DNA of 64,000 nucleotides from Volvox africanus (lineage: Eukaryota > Chlorophyta > Chlorophyceae > Chlamydomonadales > Volvocaceae). This document shows, piece after piece, positions 35,901 to 46,000 of the stretch; position 1 is the first letter of the stretch; each line of letters opens with the position of its first letter. The stretch spans positions 3,039,501-3,103,500 of the forward strand of contig BSDZ01000019.1 of assembly GCA_030268105.1 (NCBI GenBank). Direction: 5' to 3'. The position numbers and the translations under genes are program-made. Below the pieces are notes generated by a model. It ran no database searches, was not told the origin of the DNA, and saw only the letters and a program-made list of their open reading frames with translations.

Positions 35901-37389
35901 ACAAGCGATGAACGACGAGATAATTGCCCACATGACCAACGGCACCTGGGAAATTGGCATCCCACCGCCTGGCACAAACGTCCTGCCCTGCCGCTGGGTC
36001 TACAAACTCAAGACATGCCCTGATGGCTCAATCGACAGATACAAGGCGCGTCTGGTTGCGAAGGGCTTCGCACAACGCGAGGGGGTGGATTTTGGAGAAC
36101 TGTTTGCACCTACATCACGAGGCTCATCATTCCGGGCCATCCTAGCCATCGCCGCCGCCAGGGACTTCGACGTACACCAACTAGATGTCTCCACGGCCTT
36201 TTTGAACGGCGACCTCAAAGAGGAAATCTGGATGAAACCACCACCGGGATACGACCTGGCGACCCCAGGAGCTGCCTGCCGGCTACTCAAGTCGATATAT
36301 GGCCTCCGCCAAGCATCCCGCTGCTGGTACGACAAACTATGCACCAAATTCGCTGAAATCGGACTCACCACATCCAAATCTGACCAAGCGATGTTCGTGA
36401 GAGCAAACAACAGCAAAGGAGACGTGTTCGTGCTGGTCCACGTGGACGACATGTGCATTGCGGCTAAAGACCCCGAGCTGATCCGAAATCTCAAGGCAGA
36501 AATCAGCAAACTATTCAAGGTAAGAGATCTTGGCCGCATTGAGGTATTTCTGGGCATGGAAGTTCGACGGCAACCCAATGGAGAGATCACGTTATCACAA
36601 TCCAGCTATGTGGAACGCATCCTACATAAGCATGGCATGAGCGAGGTTAAACCCAGAGCCATCCCCATAGCTGTGGGAGCAAAACTTCACCTGGACAAAG
36701 ACACCGAGCTGTTGGAGGATCCGACGCCGTACAGAGCACTCATTGGTGAGCTCAACTACCTGGCAGTCAGCACGCGTCCAGACCTTGGCTTCGCCCTCAG
36801 CATGTTGTCACGGTTCATGGCCAAGCCAACCAAACCCGCAATGGGCATGGCAAAGGGGGTCCTTCGCTACGTGGCGGGCACGCGCAACCTGGGCCTACAG
36901 TTCCGGCGGGAGAGCAAGGAGATCATCGATGGATATTGCGATTCGGACTGGGCAGGAGACACTAACTCAAGGCGATCCACGACTGGGTACGTATTTCGCG
37001 TTAATGGTACCGCAATCAGCTGGAGCAGTCAGTTGCAGCGCACTGTGGCAGCGTCATCCGTGGAGGCTGAATACCAGGCCCTTTCCAGCGCAGTCAGGGA
37101 AGTCCTTTGGCTGAATAAGCTATGCGGGGACCTTAATGTGGACTCCGACGGAATCAGAATCAACATAGACTCACAAGGGGCCTTAGACCTAGGCAACAAC
37201 CCCATTACATCATCACGGTCTAAGCATATTGATGTACAGCACCACATGATTCGTGAGAGAGTGATAGAGGGCGACGTGGCACTGGGGCATTGCCGCACGG
37301 AGGAGATGGTGGCGGACGCATTGACCAAACCACTGCCAGAAGGAAAGTTCGTCTGGTGCCGCCGTGAAATGGGACTAGACGATACCTGA
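32983..37389 (+). CDS. gag-pol: Ty1/copia Gag-Pol polyprotein, intact
   Basis: A single 1468-residue frame encodes all retrotransposition functions, to be cut by its own protease. The order is a UBN2-like Gag (about residues 12-180), a CCHC zinc knuckle (C292, C295, H300, C305), and aspartic protease (W375-A381, catalytic D378). Next come the integrase zinc finger (H523, H528, C559, C562: HX4HX30CX2C) and the integrase core D589, D652, E688 with exact D-35-E spacing. An acidic, proline-rich linker follows (about 815-920). Reverse transcriptase spans about 987-1230 with motif A D1068 and an HVDD catalytic box (1153-1156), where most copia enzymes have YVDD. RNase H carries D1320, E1361 and D1396, and the conserved ADALTKPLP tail lies near 1444-1452. 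Integrase preceding RT defines the Ty1/copia class. The length is typical for the family. The ATG at 32983 is the first in this frame after the leader. No stop or frameshift interrupts it; gag and pol share one frame. Confidence 0.97.
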   Translation: MGKDRLSDPLGLSNYATWSFRFQSMMQENNLDRWLRDEPMTDEDIAASNKVRNILVKNVQDHHLAIIRAAPNAKGAWERLAAVFAASSDARKSQLVAELSALKMAQNEALILYLARVRNLYTDLVEVGHPVTEREVTYNLLVGLPKKFSVIVTTLTVNGQYNLDTVGAQLLAFEKRVDAEGDSVAFSATSQRDNCSTGQYHSETSRNRNDTIERDYGDNSVAFTGTSRGGTWSAANNGHDGWNHRGNTFDRGYRNMPIINQCDAWSYGRDGRNGVSQHEHRSGYGYGGTVQCQLCGNYGHTARQCRTPRIPQPPGQIRRDRQDGNYNRQGNRSHNTVDATALSRPTSHQESGGRRSNQAENCDLMGSQYDKLQGWYVDSGASHHITYDERELTNVVGISRRERFDIMSMGGETIQPIAVGTLILVSTLYPDTKITINNVYVVPHSCVKVLSVSSINDKSDEGEIMFTKHMVYVKRYGDIVIAGRREGNLYRLECDVDQPNDAHFSFAGAAHAKLSSQSEGLWHRRFGHIGLGGLQKLIRHGMVIGVNDVPQQKVNPAKCETCVLSRQTRGTHKSTGHKSDRPMELIHVDVCGPMPDNTPNGSRYMTVLLDDCTKFSAVAFTNTKEAVKDKLVTMINQLENMCGHKTWEMRSDRGGEFIDSQLQAFFASRGIRHGPTVGYTPEQNGAAERLNRTLLEKMRALLLESKLPQKMWAEAAATANYLRNISPADGISRTPYELFTGKVPEVDHLRVFGCTAYVHVPKAKRNKLDPVSRRGIMVGYGDGGSYRILFSDGSVSRHSDVVFDEQQATHEPYKPSDDNRDNAETDSDSDMDDPEPRPRAVPMPTNAHNGDGHDPNLPQPPPPVTRTASSYPNTERTGAVNDGAGPSGSQPRQDPIQPEDTDDSDSEDMATEEDMDVDNTRLANRYPIRVRKRPCEWWRTQRSVAARINMAARIQEPKSHHDAIRGPHRIKWQQAMNDEIIAHMTNGTWEIGIPPPGTNVLPCRWVYKLKTCPDGSIDRYKARLVAKGFAQREGVDFGELFAPTSRGSSFRAILAIAAARDFDVHQLDVSTAFLNGDLKEEIWMKPPPGYDLATPGAACRLLKSIYGLRQASRCWYDKLCTKFAEIGLTTSKSDQAMFVRANNSKGDVFVLVHVDDMCIAAKDPELIRNLKAEISKLFKVRDLGRIEVFLGMEVRRQPNGEITLSQSSYVERILHKHGMSEVKPRAIPIAVGAKLHLDKDTELLEDPTPYRALIGELNYLAVSTRPDLGFALSMLSRFMAKPTKPAMGMAKGVLRYVAGTRNLGLQFRRESKEIIDGYCDSDWAGDTNSRRSTTGYVFRVNGTAISWSSQLQRTVAASSVEAEYQALSSAVREVLWLNKLCGDLNVDSDGIRINIDSQGALDLGNNPITSSRSKHIDVQHHMIRERVIEGDVALGHCRTEEMVADALTKPLPEGKFVWCRREMGLDDT

Positions 37390-37637
37390 CAAAGAAGCCA
37401 TCGATCTGTTGGTAGAAACCAGCTCATATAGGCCAATAAGGCGTGAGCCCGGGTGGCTGGCTGTAGTTAAGCTGTTTTTGATAGTGAGGTCATTATTTCT
37501 TTTGACAATAACGTTCATAAGCGAACGATTACTTATTCTTGTTGTGGCATCTAACAGCACCAGTCCAGCATCGTCTCAATTGCCTTATCGTAGAGGTTTA
37601 TTTCAGTGATACTTAGTAACTTGACGCTACTATCTTT

Positions 37638-37648
37638 GAGGGGGTGTG
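37638..37648 (+). repeat. Upstream copy of the polypurine tract
   Basis: GAGGGGGTGTG occurs here 48 bp before an identical string at the LTR border, and is followed by ATATTGG rather than by the LTR start. It is either a second priming site or the trace of an internal duplication. Confidence 0.65.
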
Positions 37649-37685
37649 ATATTGGAGTGCCCTATTCGACCATAACGTGCATCCC

Positions 37686-37692
37686 GAGGGGG
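37686..37692 (+). promoter_or_regulatory. Polypurine tract for plus-strand priming
   Basis: GAGGGGG lies two bases before the first base of the 3' LTR (37695), the expected place for the plus-strand primer. Confidence 0.85.
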
Positions 37693-37694
37693 TG

Positions 37695-37976
37695 TGTTGT
37701 GATTATGCGGGATTTCACGTCATCATAATACCGTCTGATAACAGTTGTGCAATAGCTCTTACTTAGGTGCGAGTAACCACGATGTAAGTTAGGTATCGCG
37801 ACGAGTGCCGTACAGTTATTATCGCGAGTATATTGTTTGTGCGCACTCTGCGCTAATTAGTCTTGCGCGTTACTAACGTTGATACTATAATTATTTATGC
37901 CAAATATACACGGTTCTTGCGTCAATACATTGTAATCTATCCACGTTTCGCATCGGTTGCTCCTATCCTCGTAAGA
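37695..37976 (+). repeat. Copia 3' LTR
   Basis: It is 282 bp and by eye identical to the 5' LTR, followed at once by the TAGCC duplicate (37977-37981) and the resumed macrosatellite unit. Confidence 0.96.
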
Positions 37977-38726
37977 TAGCCAGGCAACTATGTTTCCAGA
38001 TGGAGACCCAAACAAAGTCACCAAGAGCCACAGTTACACATCAAGCAGGCCCCCAAAATTGTATAGCCTTTTCCGGCAAGCACCATAGCAGCTTTGCGTA
38101 GGTGTGAAAATTGACCATGAAAATTGACCATGTGTGAGACATACTCTATGACCCCAATGCTTCCCAAATCCAGACATATTGCAAGGCAGATTAGTTCAAT
38201 CGCTGCACGGGAATGAATACTTCAACGGATTCACGCCACAATTTTCAGCACGGTTATTATTTTGTCATCGCATAAAAAACGTCATGCACATTTTAAGGGG
38301 AAGGCTTGGAACCAGGCTCAGAAGAAACTAACTATCCATATATCCCTAAAACAGCCATCTGTTCAATTGGTATCCCCTGAAGTAAGCAGAATCAGTATAC
38401 GAAAGGATCATGATCGTGGTGAGCCATCAAAGCGGAACAGGTCATATGAGCAGGCCGCCATCAACAAAGCCGTCTGCGACAACGTGCCGTACAACCTTGA
38501 CAGCAGCCTGAAGAATCCACGGGTCCTCATTGCGAAGGATATTCAACGTGTGCCGCATCTGCAGCCCGTTTGGGATAAGTGCTTTGCTGCTGGCTTTGCA
38601 CAAGTGGCTGACTTACAGCCAAGAGTTACGGTCGACTGCTTCAAGAAGAAATGGCAAAAGTAAGTACATGTTTATTTTCCTACTGTTATGCTTCTAGTGA
38701 TTATCTTGTTTGTGGTCATCATACAT
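37977..38726 (+). repeat. Macrosatellite unit 10, right part, truncated
   Basis: Sequence resumes at unit position 475 (the duplicated TAGCC) and follows the unit to position 1237, where it stops within intron 2 of the candidate gene. It is the most diverged copy. It has two rather than three 13-bp intron repeats (38106-38131), several substitutions in exons 1 and 2, and two variants shared only with unit 7. Confidence 0.95.
38000..38726 (+). pseudogene. Truncated candidate gene, unit 10 copy (exons 1-2 only)
   Basis: Exon 1 starts at ATG 38000 and exon 2 ends at 38659 before GTAAGT. The sequence leaves the unit at 38726, inside intron 2, so exons 3-8 are absent. Two exon 1 substitutions alter amino acids in the ATG-38000 frame, whereas both are silent in the frame of the alternative upstream ATG (37990-37992). 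Exon 2 has one amino-acid change (CGC to TGC near 38475), one silent change (CTC to CTT), and the Asp-to-Val change shared with unit 7. Confidence 0.5.
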
Positions 38727-38755
38727 TCGCATCGGTTGCTCCTATCTTCGTAAGA
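38726..38755 (+). mobile_element. Fossil LTR end of the same copia family
   Basis: These 30 bp match the last 30 bp of the intact LTR, apart from one internal C-to-T change and a possible mismatch at the first base, and end in the same GTAAGA. On the left they abut unit position 1237; on the right they abut gypsy RT sequence. They look like the end of an older insertion into the gypsy pol whose remainder was lost in a recombination with the satellite unit. Confidence 0.85.
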
Positions 38756-39311
38756 TATATTAAAATATCATCCAAATAACAAACGATGAACCTGTCGATA
38801 TACGGTCTGAACATGCGATCCATCACTGATTGAAATGTGGCGGGCGCGTAAGTAAGTCCAAACGACAAGACCGTGTACTCGAAGTGACCAAAGGGGGTCC
38901 GAAAAGCGGTTTTCGGAATATCAGAGGCAGCAATGCGTATCTGATTATACCCTTGTTGAAGGTCAATCGAGGAAAAATAAGCTGAGCCCTTCAGCTTATC
39001 AAGCAGGTCATCGATGCGCGGCAAAGGGTAGCGATTTTTAATCGTGGTCGCGTTCAAGCCCCTATAATCAATGCACATGCGCAACGTCCCATCCTTCTTA
39101 CCAACAAACAATATCAGCGCAGAATATGGCGATGTGCTGGGCCGAACCATACCCTTTGCGAGCAGATTCCCCACTTGCCGCTTCATCCGCTCAATTTTGG
39201 CAGCCTAACCTGTACATAGATTGTGAAATGGGTTGTGCTCGAACACAAAGGGGATCATATAATCAGCAGGTAACATAGGTGGGAGCCCCAGGATGACATA
39301 TGCATCAATAT
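38756..39311 (-). pseudogene. Longer Ty3/gypsy RT fragment at the array border
   Basis: On the - strand this carries RT motifs that the array units lack: motif A ([13 protein letters not shown]), motif B ([10 protein letters not shown]...[10 protein letters not shown]) and motif C with YLDDILIY. The frame is open from about 39186 down to the fossil LTR. It shares bases 38996-39311 almost exactly with unit positions 2223-2538 (ATC versus GTC: Ile for Val), including the in-frame TAG at 39205-39207. The upstream pol and the downstream end are cut off at 39311 by the pyrimidine satellite and at 38755 by the LTR scrap. It is non-functional but represents a state closer to the ancestral insertion than the copies in the array. 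Confidence 0.9.
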
Positions 39312-40059
39312 CTCCCTCCCTCCCTCCCTGCCTCCCTCCTGCCTCCCCACTTTTTTCTTTCCCTCCCTCCCTTCCCATCTACCTATTTGACTCTATCCCT
39401 TCCAGCCTCCCTTCCTCCCTCCCTCCCTCCCTCCCTGCCTCCCCCGCTCGCTCCATGCCTTCCTCACTACCTCCCTGCCTTCCTCCCTCCCTTCCTTCCT
39501 GCCTCCCTCCCTCCCTGCCTCCATCCCTCCTTTCATTTCTCCCTCCCTCCCTCCTTTTCTCCCTCCCTCCCCACTTTCATCCCTCCCTGCCTCCCTCCCT
39601 CCCTCCCTCCGTCCCTCCCTCCCTGCCTCCCTCCCACTTTCCTTCCCTCCTTCCCTGCCTCCATCACTCCCTCACTCTCTTCCTCGCTCCCTGCCTCCCT
39701 CCCTCCCTCCCCACCTTTTTCTCTCCCTCCCTCCCTTCCCATCTACCTATCTGACTCTATCCCTTCCAGCCTCCCTCCCTCCCTCCCTCCCTCCCTCCCT
39801 GCCTCCCTTCCTCCCGCTCTCCCTGCCTCCCTGCCTCCCTCGCTCCCTCCCCACCTTTTTCTCTCCCTCCCTGCCTTCCCATTAACCTATCTAACTCTAT
39901 CCCTTCCAGCCTGCCTTCCTCCCGCTCTTCCTCCCGCCCTGCCTCCCTCCCTCCCTCTCTCCCTCCCTCCCTGCCTCCCCCCCTCCCTCCCTGCCTTCCT
40001 CCCTCCCTCCCTCCCTCTCTCGCTCCCTTCCTGCCTCCATCCCTCCCTCCCTTCCTCCC

Positions 40060-43000
40060 TTCCCGCCTCCCTTCCTCCTGCTCTCCCTCCCTCCCTGCCT
40101 CCCTCTCTCCCTCCCCACCTTTATCTCTCCCTCCCTGTCTTCCCATTAACCTATCTGACTCTATCCCTTCCAGCCTCCCTCCCTCCCTCCCTCCCTCCCT
40201 CCCTGCCTCCCGCCCTTCCTACCTTCCTCCCTCTCTCCCTCTCTCCCTGCCCTCTATCCCTTCCTGCTCCATCCCTCCCTCCCTTGCTCCCTCCTTCCCT
40301 CCCTTTCTCCCACCATCCCCGCCTCCCTCCCTCCCTCCCTCCCTCCCTCCCTCCCTCCCTCCCTCCCTCCCTTCCTCCCTTCCTCCCTGCCTCCCTCCCT
40401 CCCTCTCTCCCTCCCTCCCTCCCTCCGTGCCTCCCTCCCTGCCTCCCTCCCTCCCTCCCTGCCTCCCTGCCTCCCTCCCACTTTCGTTCTCTCCTTCCCT
40501 GCCTCTATCCCTTCCTCTCTCTCTTCCTCGCTCCCTCCCTCGCTCCCTCCCTGCCTCACTCCTTTCTACCTCCCTGCCACTTTCCCTCCCTCTCTTCCTC
40601 CCTCCCTCTCTCCCTGCCTCCCTCCGTCCCTCCCTCCCTGCCTCCCTCCCACTTTCCTTCCCTCCTTCCCTGCCTCTATCCCTTCCTCTCTCTCTTCCTC
40701 GCTCCCTCCCTCCCTCCCTCCCTCCCCACCTTTTTCTCTCCCTCCCTCCCTTCCCATCTACCTATTTGACTCTATCCCTTCCAGCCTCCCTTCCTCCCTC
40801 CCTTCCTCCCTCCCTGCCTCCCTTGCTCCCTCCCTGCCTTCCTCACTACCTCCCTGCCTTCCTCCCTCCCTTCCTTCCTGCCTCCCTCCCTCCCTGCCTC
40901 CATCCCTCCTTTCATTTCTCCCTCCCTCCCTCCTTTTCTCCCTCCCTCCCCGCTTTCATCCCTCCCTGCATCCCTCCCTCCCTTGCTCCGTCCCTCCCTC
41001 CCTGCCTCCCTCCCACTTTCCTTCCCTCCTTTCCTGCCTCTATCCCTTCCTCACTCTCTTCCTCGCTCCCTCCCTCCCTTCCTCCCTCCCCACCTTTTTC
41101 TTTCCCTCCCTCCCTTCCCATCTAACTATCTGACTCTATCCCTTCCAGCCTCCCTTCCTCCCTCCCTTCCTCCCTCCCTGCCTCCCCCGCTCCCTCCCTG
41201 CCTTCCTCACTACCTCCCTGCCTTCCTCCCTCCCTTCCTTCCTGCCTCCCTCCCTCCCTGCCTCCATCCCTCCTTTCATTTCTCCCTCCCTCCCTCCTTT
41301 TCTCCCTCCCTCCCCGCTTTCATCCCTCCCTGCATCCCTCCCTCCCTTGCTCCGTCCCTCCCTCCCTGCCTCCCTCAAACTTTCCTTCCCTCCTTCCCTG
41401 CCTCTATCCCTTCCTCACTCTCTTCCTCGCTCCCTCCCTCCCTCCCTGCCTCCCTCCCCACCTTTTTCTCTCCCTCCCTCCCTTCCCATCTACCTATCCG
41501 ACTCTATCCCTTCCAGCCTCCCTCCCTCTCTCCCTCCCTTCCTCCCTCCCTCCCTCTCTCCCTTCCTTCCTGCCTCCCATCCTCCCTCCCAACCTTCCTC
41601 CCTTTCTCCCTGCCTCCCTTTCTCCCTCCCTTCCTCCCACGCTCCCTCCCTCCCTCCCTCCCTCCCTCGCTCCCTACCTGCCTCCATCCCTCCCTTCCTT
41701 TCTCCCTCCCTCCTTACTTTTCCCCCTTCCTCCCTCACTGCCACCCTACCTCCCTCCCTCCCTGCCTCCCTCCCTCCCTGCCTCCATCCCTCCTTTCATT
41801 TCTCCCTCCCTCCCTCCTTTTCTCCCTCCCTCCCCGCTTTCATCCCTCCCTGCATCCCTCCCTCCCTTGCTCCGTCCCTCCCTCCCTGCCTCCCTCAAAC
41901 TTTCCTTCCCTCCTTCCCTGCCTCTATCCCTTCCTCACTCTCTTCCTCGCTCCCTCCCTCCCTTCCTCCCTCCCCACCTTTTTCTCTCCCTCCCTCCCTT
42001 CCCATCTACCTATCCGACTCTATCCCTTCCAGCCTCCCTCCCTCTCTCCCTCCCTTCCTCCCTCCCTCCCTCTCTCCCTTCCTTCCTGCCTCCCATCCTC
42101 CCTCCCAACCTTCCTCCCTTTCTCCCTGCCTCCCTTTCTCCCTCCCTTCCTCCCACGCTCCCTCCCTCCCTCCCTCCCTCCCTCGCTCCCTACCTGCCTC
42201 CATCCCTCCCTTCCTTTCTCCCTCCCTCCTTACTTTTCCCCCTTCCTCCCTCACTGCCACCCTACCTCCCTCCCTCCCTGCCTCCCTCCCTTCGTCCCTC
42301 CATCCGTCCCTCCCTCCCTCCCTTCCTCCCAACCTCCCTTCCTCCCTGCCTCCCTCCCTCCCTGCCTCCCTCCCTGCCTCCCTCGCTCCCTCCCCAACTT
42401 TTTCTCTCCCACCCTCCCTTCCCATCTACCTATCTGACTCTATCCCTTCCAGGCTCCCTCCCTCCCTCCCTCCCTCCCTCCCTGCCTCCCTTCCTCCCGC
42501 TCTCCCTGCCTCCCTGCCTCCCTCGCTCCCTCCCCACCTTTTTCTCTCCCTCCTTGCCTTCCCATTAACCTATCTGACTCTATCCCTTCCAGCCTGCCTT
42601 CCTCCCGCTCTTCCTCCCTCCCTGCCTCCCTCCCTCCCTCTCTCCCTCCCTCCCTGCCTCCCCCCCTCCCTCCCTGCCTTCCTCCCTCCCTCCCTCCCTC
42701 TCTCGCTCCCTTCCTGCCTCCATCCCTCCCTCCGTTCCTCCCTCCCTCCCTCCCTTTCTCCCACCCTCCCCGCCTCCCTCCCTCCCTCCCTCCCCCCCCC
42801 CTCCCTCCCTCCCTACCTTCCTCCCTCCCTCCCTCACTGCCTCCCTCCCTCCCTCTCTCCCTCCCTCCCTCCCTGCCTCTGTCCTTTCTACCTCCCTGCC
42901 ACTGTCCCTCCCTCCCATCCTCCCTCCCTCTCTACCTCCCTCCCTCCCTGCCTCCCACTCTTCCTTGCTCCCTCCCTGCCTCCCTCCTGCCTCCCTATTT

Positions 43001-46000
43001 TTTTCTCTCCCTCCCTCCCTTCCCATCTACCTATTTGACTCTATCCCATCCAGCCTCCCTTCCTCCCTCCCTTCCTCCCTCCCTGCCTCCCCCGCTCCCT
43101 CCCTGCCTTCCTCACTACCTCCCTGCCTTCCTCCCTCCCTTCCTTCCTGCCTCCCTCCCTCCCTGCCTCCCTCCCTCCCTCCCTTCCTCCCTCCCTCCCT
43201 TACTGCCTCCCTCCCTCCCTCTCTCCCTCCCTCCCCGCCTTCCTTACTCCCTCCCTGCCTTCATCCCTCCGTCCCTCCCTCCCACGTTCCTTCTCTCCTT
43301 CCCTGCCTCCATCCCTTCCTCACTCTCTTCCTTGCTCCCTCCCTCCCTCCCTACCTGCCTCTCTCTTTTCTACCTCCCTGCCACTGTCCCTCCCTCCCTT
43401 GCTCCCTCCCTCTCTCCCTCCCTCCCTGCGTGCCTCTCTCCCTGCCTCGCTCCCTCCCTCCCCACCTTCCTCTTGCCCTCCCTCCCTTCCCATCGACCTT
43501 TCTTACTCTATCCCTTCCAGCTTCCCTCCCTCTCTCCCTCCCTTCCTGCCTCCCTCCCTGCCTCCCTCCCTGCCTCCCTCCCTTCGTCCCTCCCTCCGTC
43601 CCTCCCTACGTCCCTTCCTCCCTCCCTCCCTTCCTCCCTTCCTCCCTTCCTCCCTGCCTCCCTCCCTCCCTGCCTCCCTCCTTTCTACCTCCCTGCCACT
43701 GTCCCTCCCTCCCTTCCTCCCTCCCTCTCTCCCTCCCTCCCTCCGTGCCTCCCTCCCTGCCTCCCTCCCTCCCTCCCTGCCTCTCTCCCTCCCTCCCTCC
43801 CTCCCTCCCTCCCTGCCTCTCTCCCTTCGACCCTCCCTGCCTCCCTCCCACTTTCTTTCTTTTCTTCCCTGCCTCCCTCCCTCCCTGCCTCCCTCCTTTC
43901 TACCTCCCTGCCACTGTCCCTCCCTCCCTTCCTCCCTCTCTCCCTCCCTTCCTCCGTGCCTCCTTCCCTGCCTCCCTCCCTCCCTCCCTGCCTCTCTCCC
44001 TTCCACCCTCCCTGCCAACCTCCCACTTTCTTTCTCTCCTTCCCTGCCTCTATCCCTTCCTCACTCTCTTCCTCGCTCCCTCCCTCCCTCCCTCCCTCCC
44101 TGCCTCCCTCCCTCCCTCCCTCCCTGCCTCCCTTCCACTTTCCTTCCCTCCTTCCCTGCCTCTATCCCTTCCTCACTCTCTTCCTCGCTCCCTTCCTCCC
44201 TCCCTCCCTCCCTCCCTCCCTGCCCCTGTCCTTTCTACCTCCCTGCCACTGTCCCTCCCTCCCTTGCTCCCTCCCTCTCTCCCTCCCTCCCTGCGTGCCT
44301 CTCTCCCTGCCTCGCTTCCTCCCTCCCCACCTTCCTCTTGCCCTCCCTCCCTTCCCATCGACCTTTCTTACTCTATCCCTTCCAGCTTCCCTCCCTCTCT
44401 CCCTCCCTTCCTGCCGCCCTCCCTGCCTCCCTCCCTGCCTCCCTCCCTTCGTCCCTCCCTCCGTCCCTCCCTACGTCCCTTCCTCCCTCCCTCCCTTCCT
44501 CCCTTCCTCCCTTCCTCCCTGCCTCCCTCCCTCCCTGCCTCCCTCCTTTCTACCTCCCTGCCACTGTCCCTCCCTCCCTTCCTCCCTCCCTCTCTCCCTC
44601 CCTCCCTCCGTGCCTCCCTCCCTGCCTCCCTCCCTCCCTCCCTGCCTCTCTCCCTCCCTCCCTCCCTCCCTCCCTCCCTGCCTCTCTCCCTTCGACCCTC
44701 CCTGCCTCCCTCCCACTTTCTTTCTTTTCTTCCCTGCCTCCCTCCCTCCCTGCCTCCCTCCTTTCTACCTCCCTGCCACTGTCCCTCCCTCCCTTCCTCC
44801 CTCTCTCCCTCCCTCCCTCCGTGCCTCCTTCCCTGCCTCCCTCCCTCCCTCCCTGCCTCTCTCCCTTCCACCCTCCCTGCCTCCCTCCCACTTTCTTTCT
44901 CTCCTTCCCTGCCTCTATCCCTTCCTCACTCTCTTCCTCGCTCCCTCCCTCCCTCCCTTCCCATCTACCTATTTGACTCTATCCCATCCAGCCTCCCTTC
45001 CTCCCTCCCTTCCTCCCTCCCTGCCTCCCCCGCTCCCTCCCTGCCTTCCTCACTACCTCCCTGCCTTCCTCCCTCCCTTCCTTCCTGCCTCCCTCCCTCC
45101 CTGCCTCCATCCCTCCTTTCATTTCTCCCTCCCTCCCTCCTTTTCTCCCTCCCTCCCCGCTTTCATCCCTCCCTGCATCCCTCCCTCCCTTGCTCCGTCC
45201 CTCCCTCCCTGCCTCCCTCCCACTTTCCTTCCCTCCTTCCCTGCCTCTATCCCTTCCTCACTCTCTTCCTCGCTCCCTCCCTCCCTCCCTCCCTCCCTGC
45301 CTCCCTCCGTCCCTCCCTCCCTGCCTCCCTTCCACTTTCCTTCCCTCCTTCCCTGCCTCTATCCCTTCCTCACTCTCTTCCTCGCTCCCTTCCTCCCTCC
45401 CTCCCTCCCTCCCTCCCTGCCCCTGTCCTTTCTACCTCCCTGCCACTGTCCCTCCCTCCCTTCCTCCCTCCCTCTCTCCCTCCCTCCCTCCCTGCCTCCC
45501 TCCTGCCTCCCCACTTTCTTCTCTCCCTCCCTCCCTTCCCATCTACCTATTTGACTCTATCCCTTCCAGCCTCCCTTCCTCCCTCCCTCCCTCCCTCCCT
45601 GCCTCCCCCGCTCCCTCCCTGCCTTCCTCACTTCCTCCCTGCCTTCCTCCCTCCCTTCCTTCCTGCCTCCCTCCCTCCCTGCCTCCATCCCTCCTTTCAT
45701 TTCTCCCTCCGTCCTTTTCTCCCTCCCTGCCCGCTTTCATCCCTCACTTCCTCCCTCCCTCCCTCCCTTCGTCCCTCCCTCCCTGCCTCCCCCTCTTCCT
45801 TGCTCCCTCCCTGCCTCCCTCCCTGCCTCTTTCCGTCCCTCCCTCCCTGCCTCCCTGCCACTTTCCCTCCCTCCTTCCCTGCCTCTCTGCCTCCCAGCCT
45901 CCCTCCCTCCCTCCCTCCCTCCCTCCCGGCCTCCCTCCGTCCCTCCTTCCCTGCCTCCCTCCCACTTTCCTTTCCTCCTTCCCTGCCTCTATCCCTTCCT

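Larger units (their letters stand above)
37390..37694 (+). other. Copia 3' untranslated region
   Basis: There are 305 bp between the polyprotein stop and the 3' LTR. The region holds two GAGGGGGTGTG tracts (37638-37648 and 37686-37696) and no convincing coding sequence. Confidence 0.8.
32529..37976 (+). mobile_element. Full-length Ty1/copia LTR retrotransposon
   Basis: The element is 5448 bp: a 282-bp 5' LTR, primer-binding site, leader, one gag-pol frame with integrase before reverse transcriptase (the copia order), a polypurine tract and a 282-bp 3' LTR. By eye the two LTRs are identical, and both ends carry TAGCC. Together with the unbroken coding frame this indicates a very recent insertion and possible competence. 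It interrupts macrosatellite unit 10 at unit position 479. An older relative left a 30-bp LTR end at 38726-38755, so the family has visited this locus at least twice. Confidence 0.97.

Noticed and set aside
33490..37436. Short frames on both strands within the copia coding region
   Set aside because: All overlap the intact gag-pol frame and lack domains; they are by-products of its GC-rich codons.
1..39311. CRISPR array or bacterial repeat system
   Set aside because: Repeats are kilobases long and contiguous, with no short repeat/spacer alternation and no cas-like genes; the content is eukaryotic.
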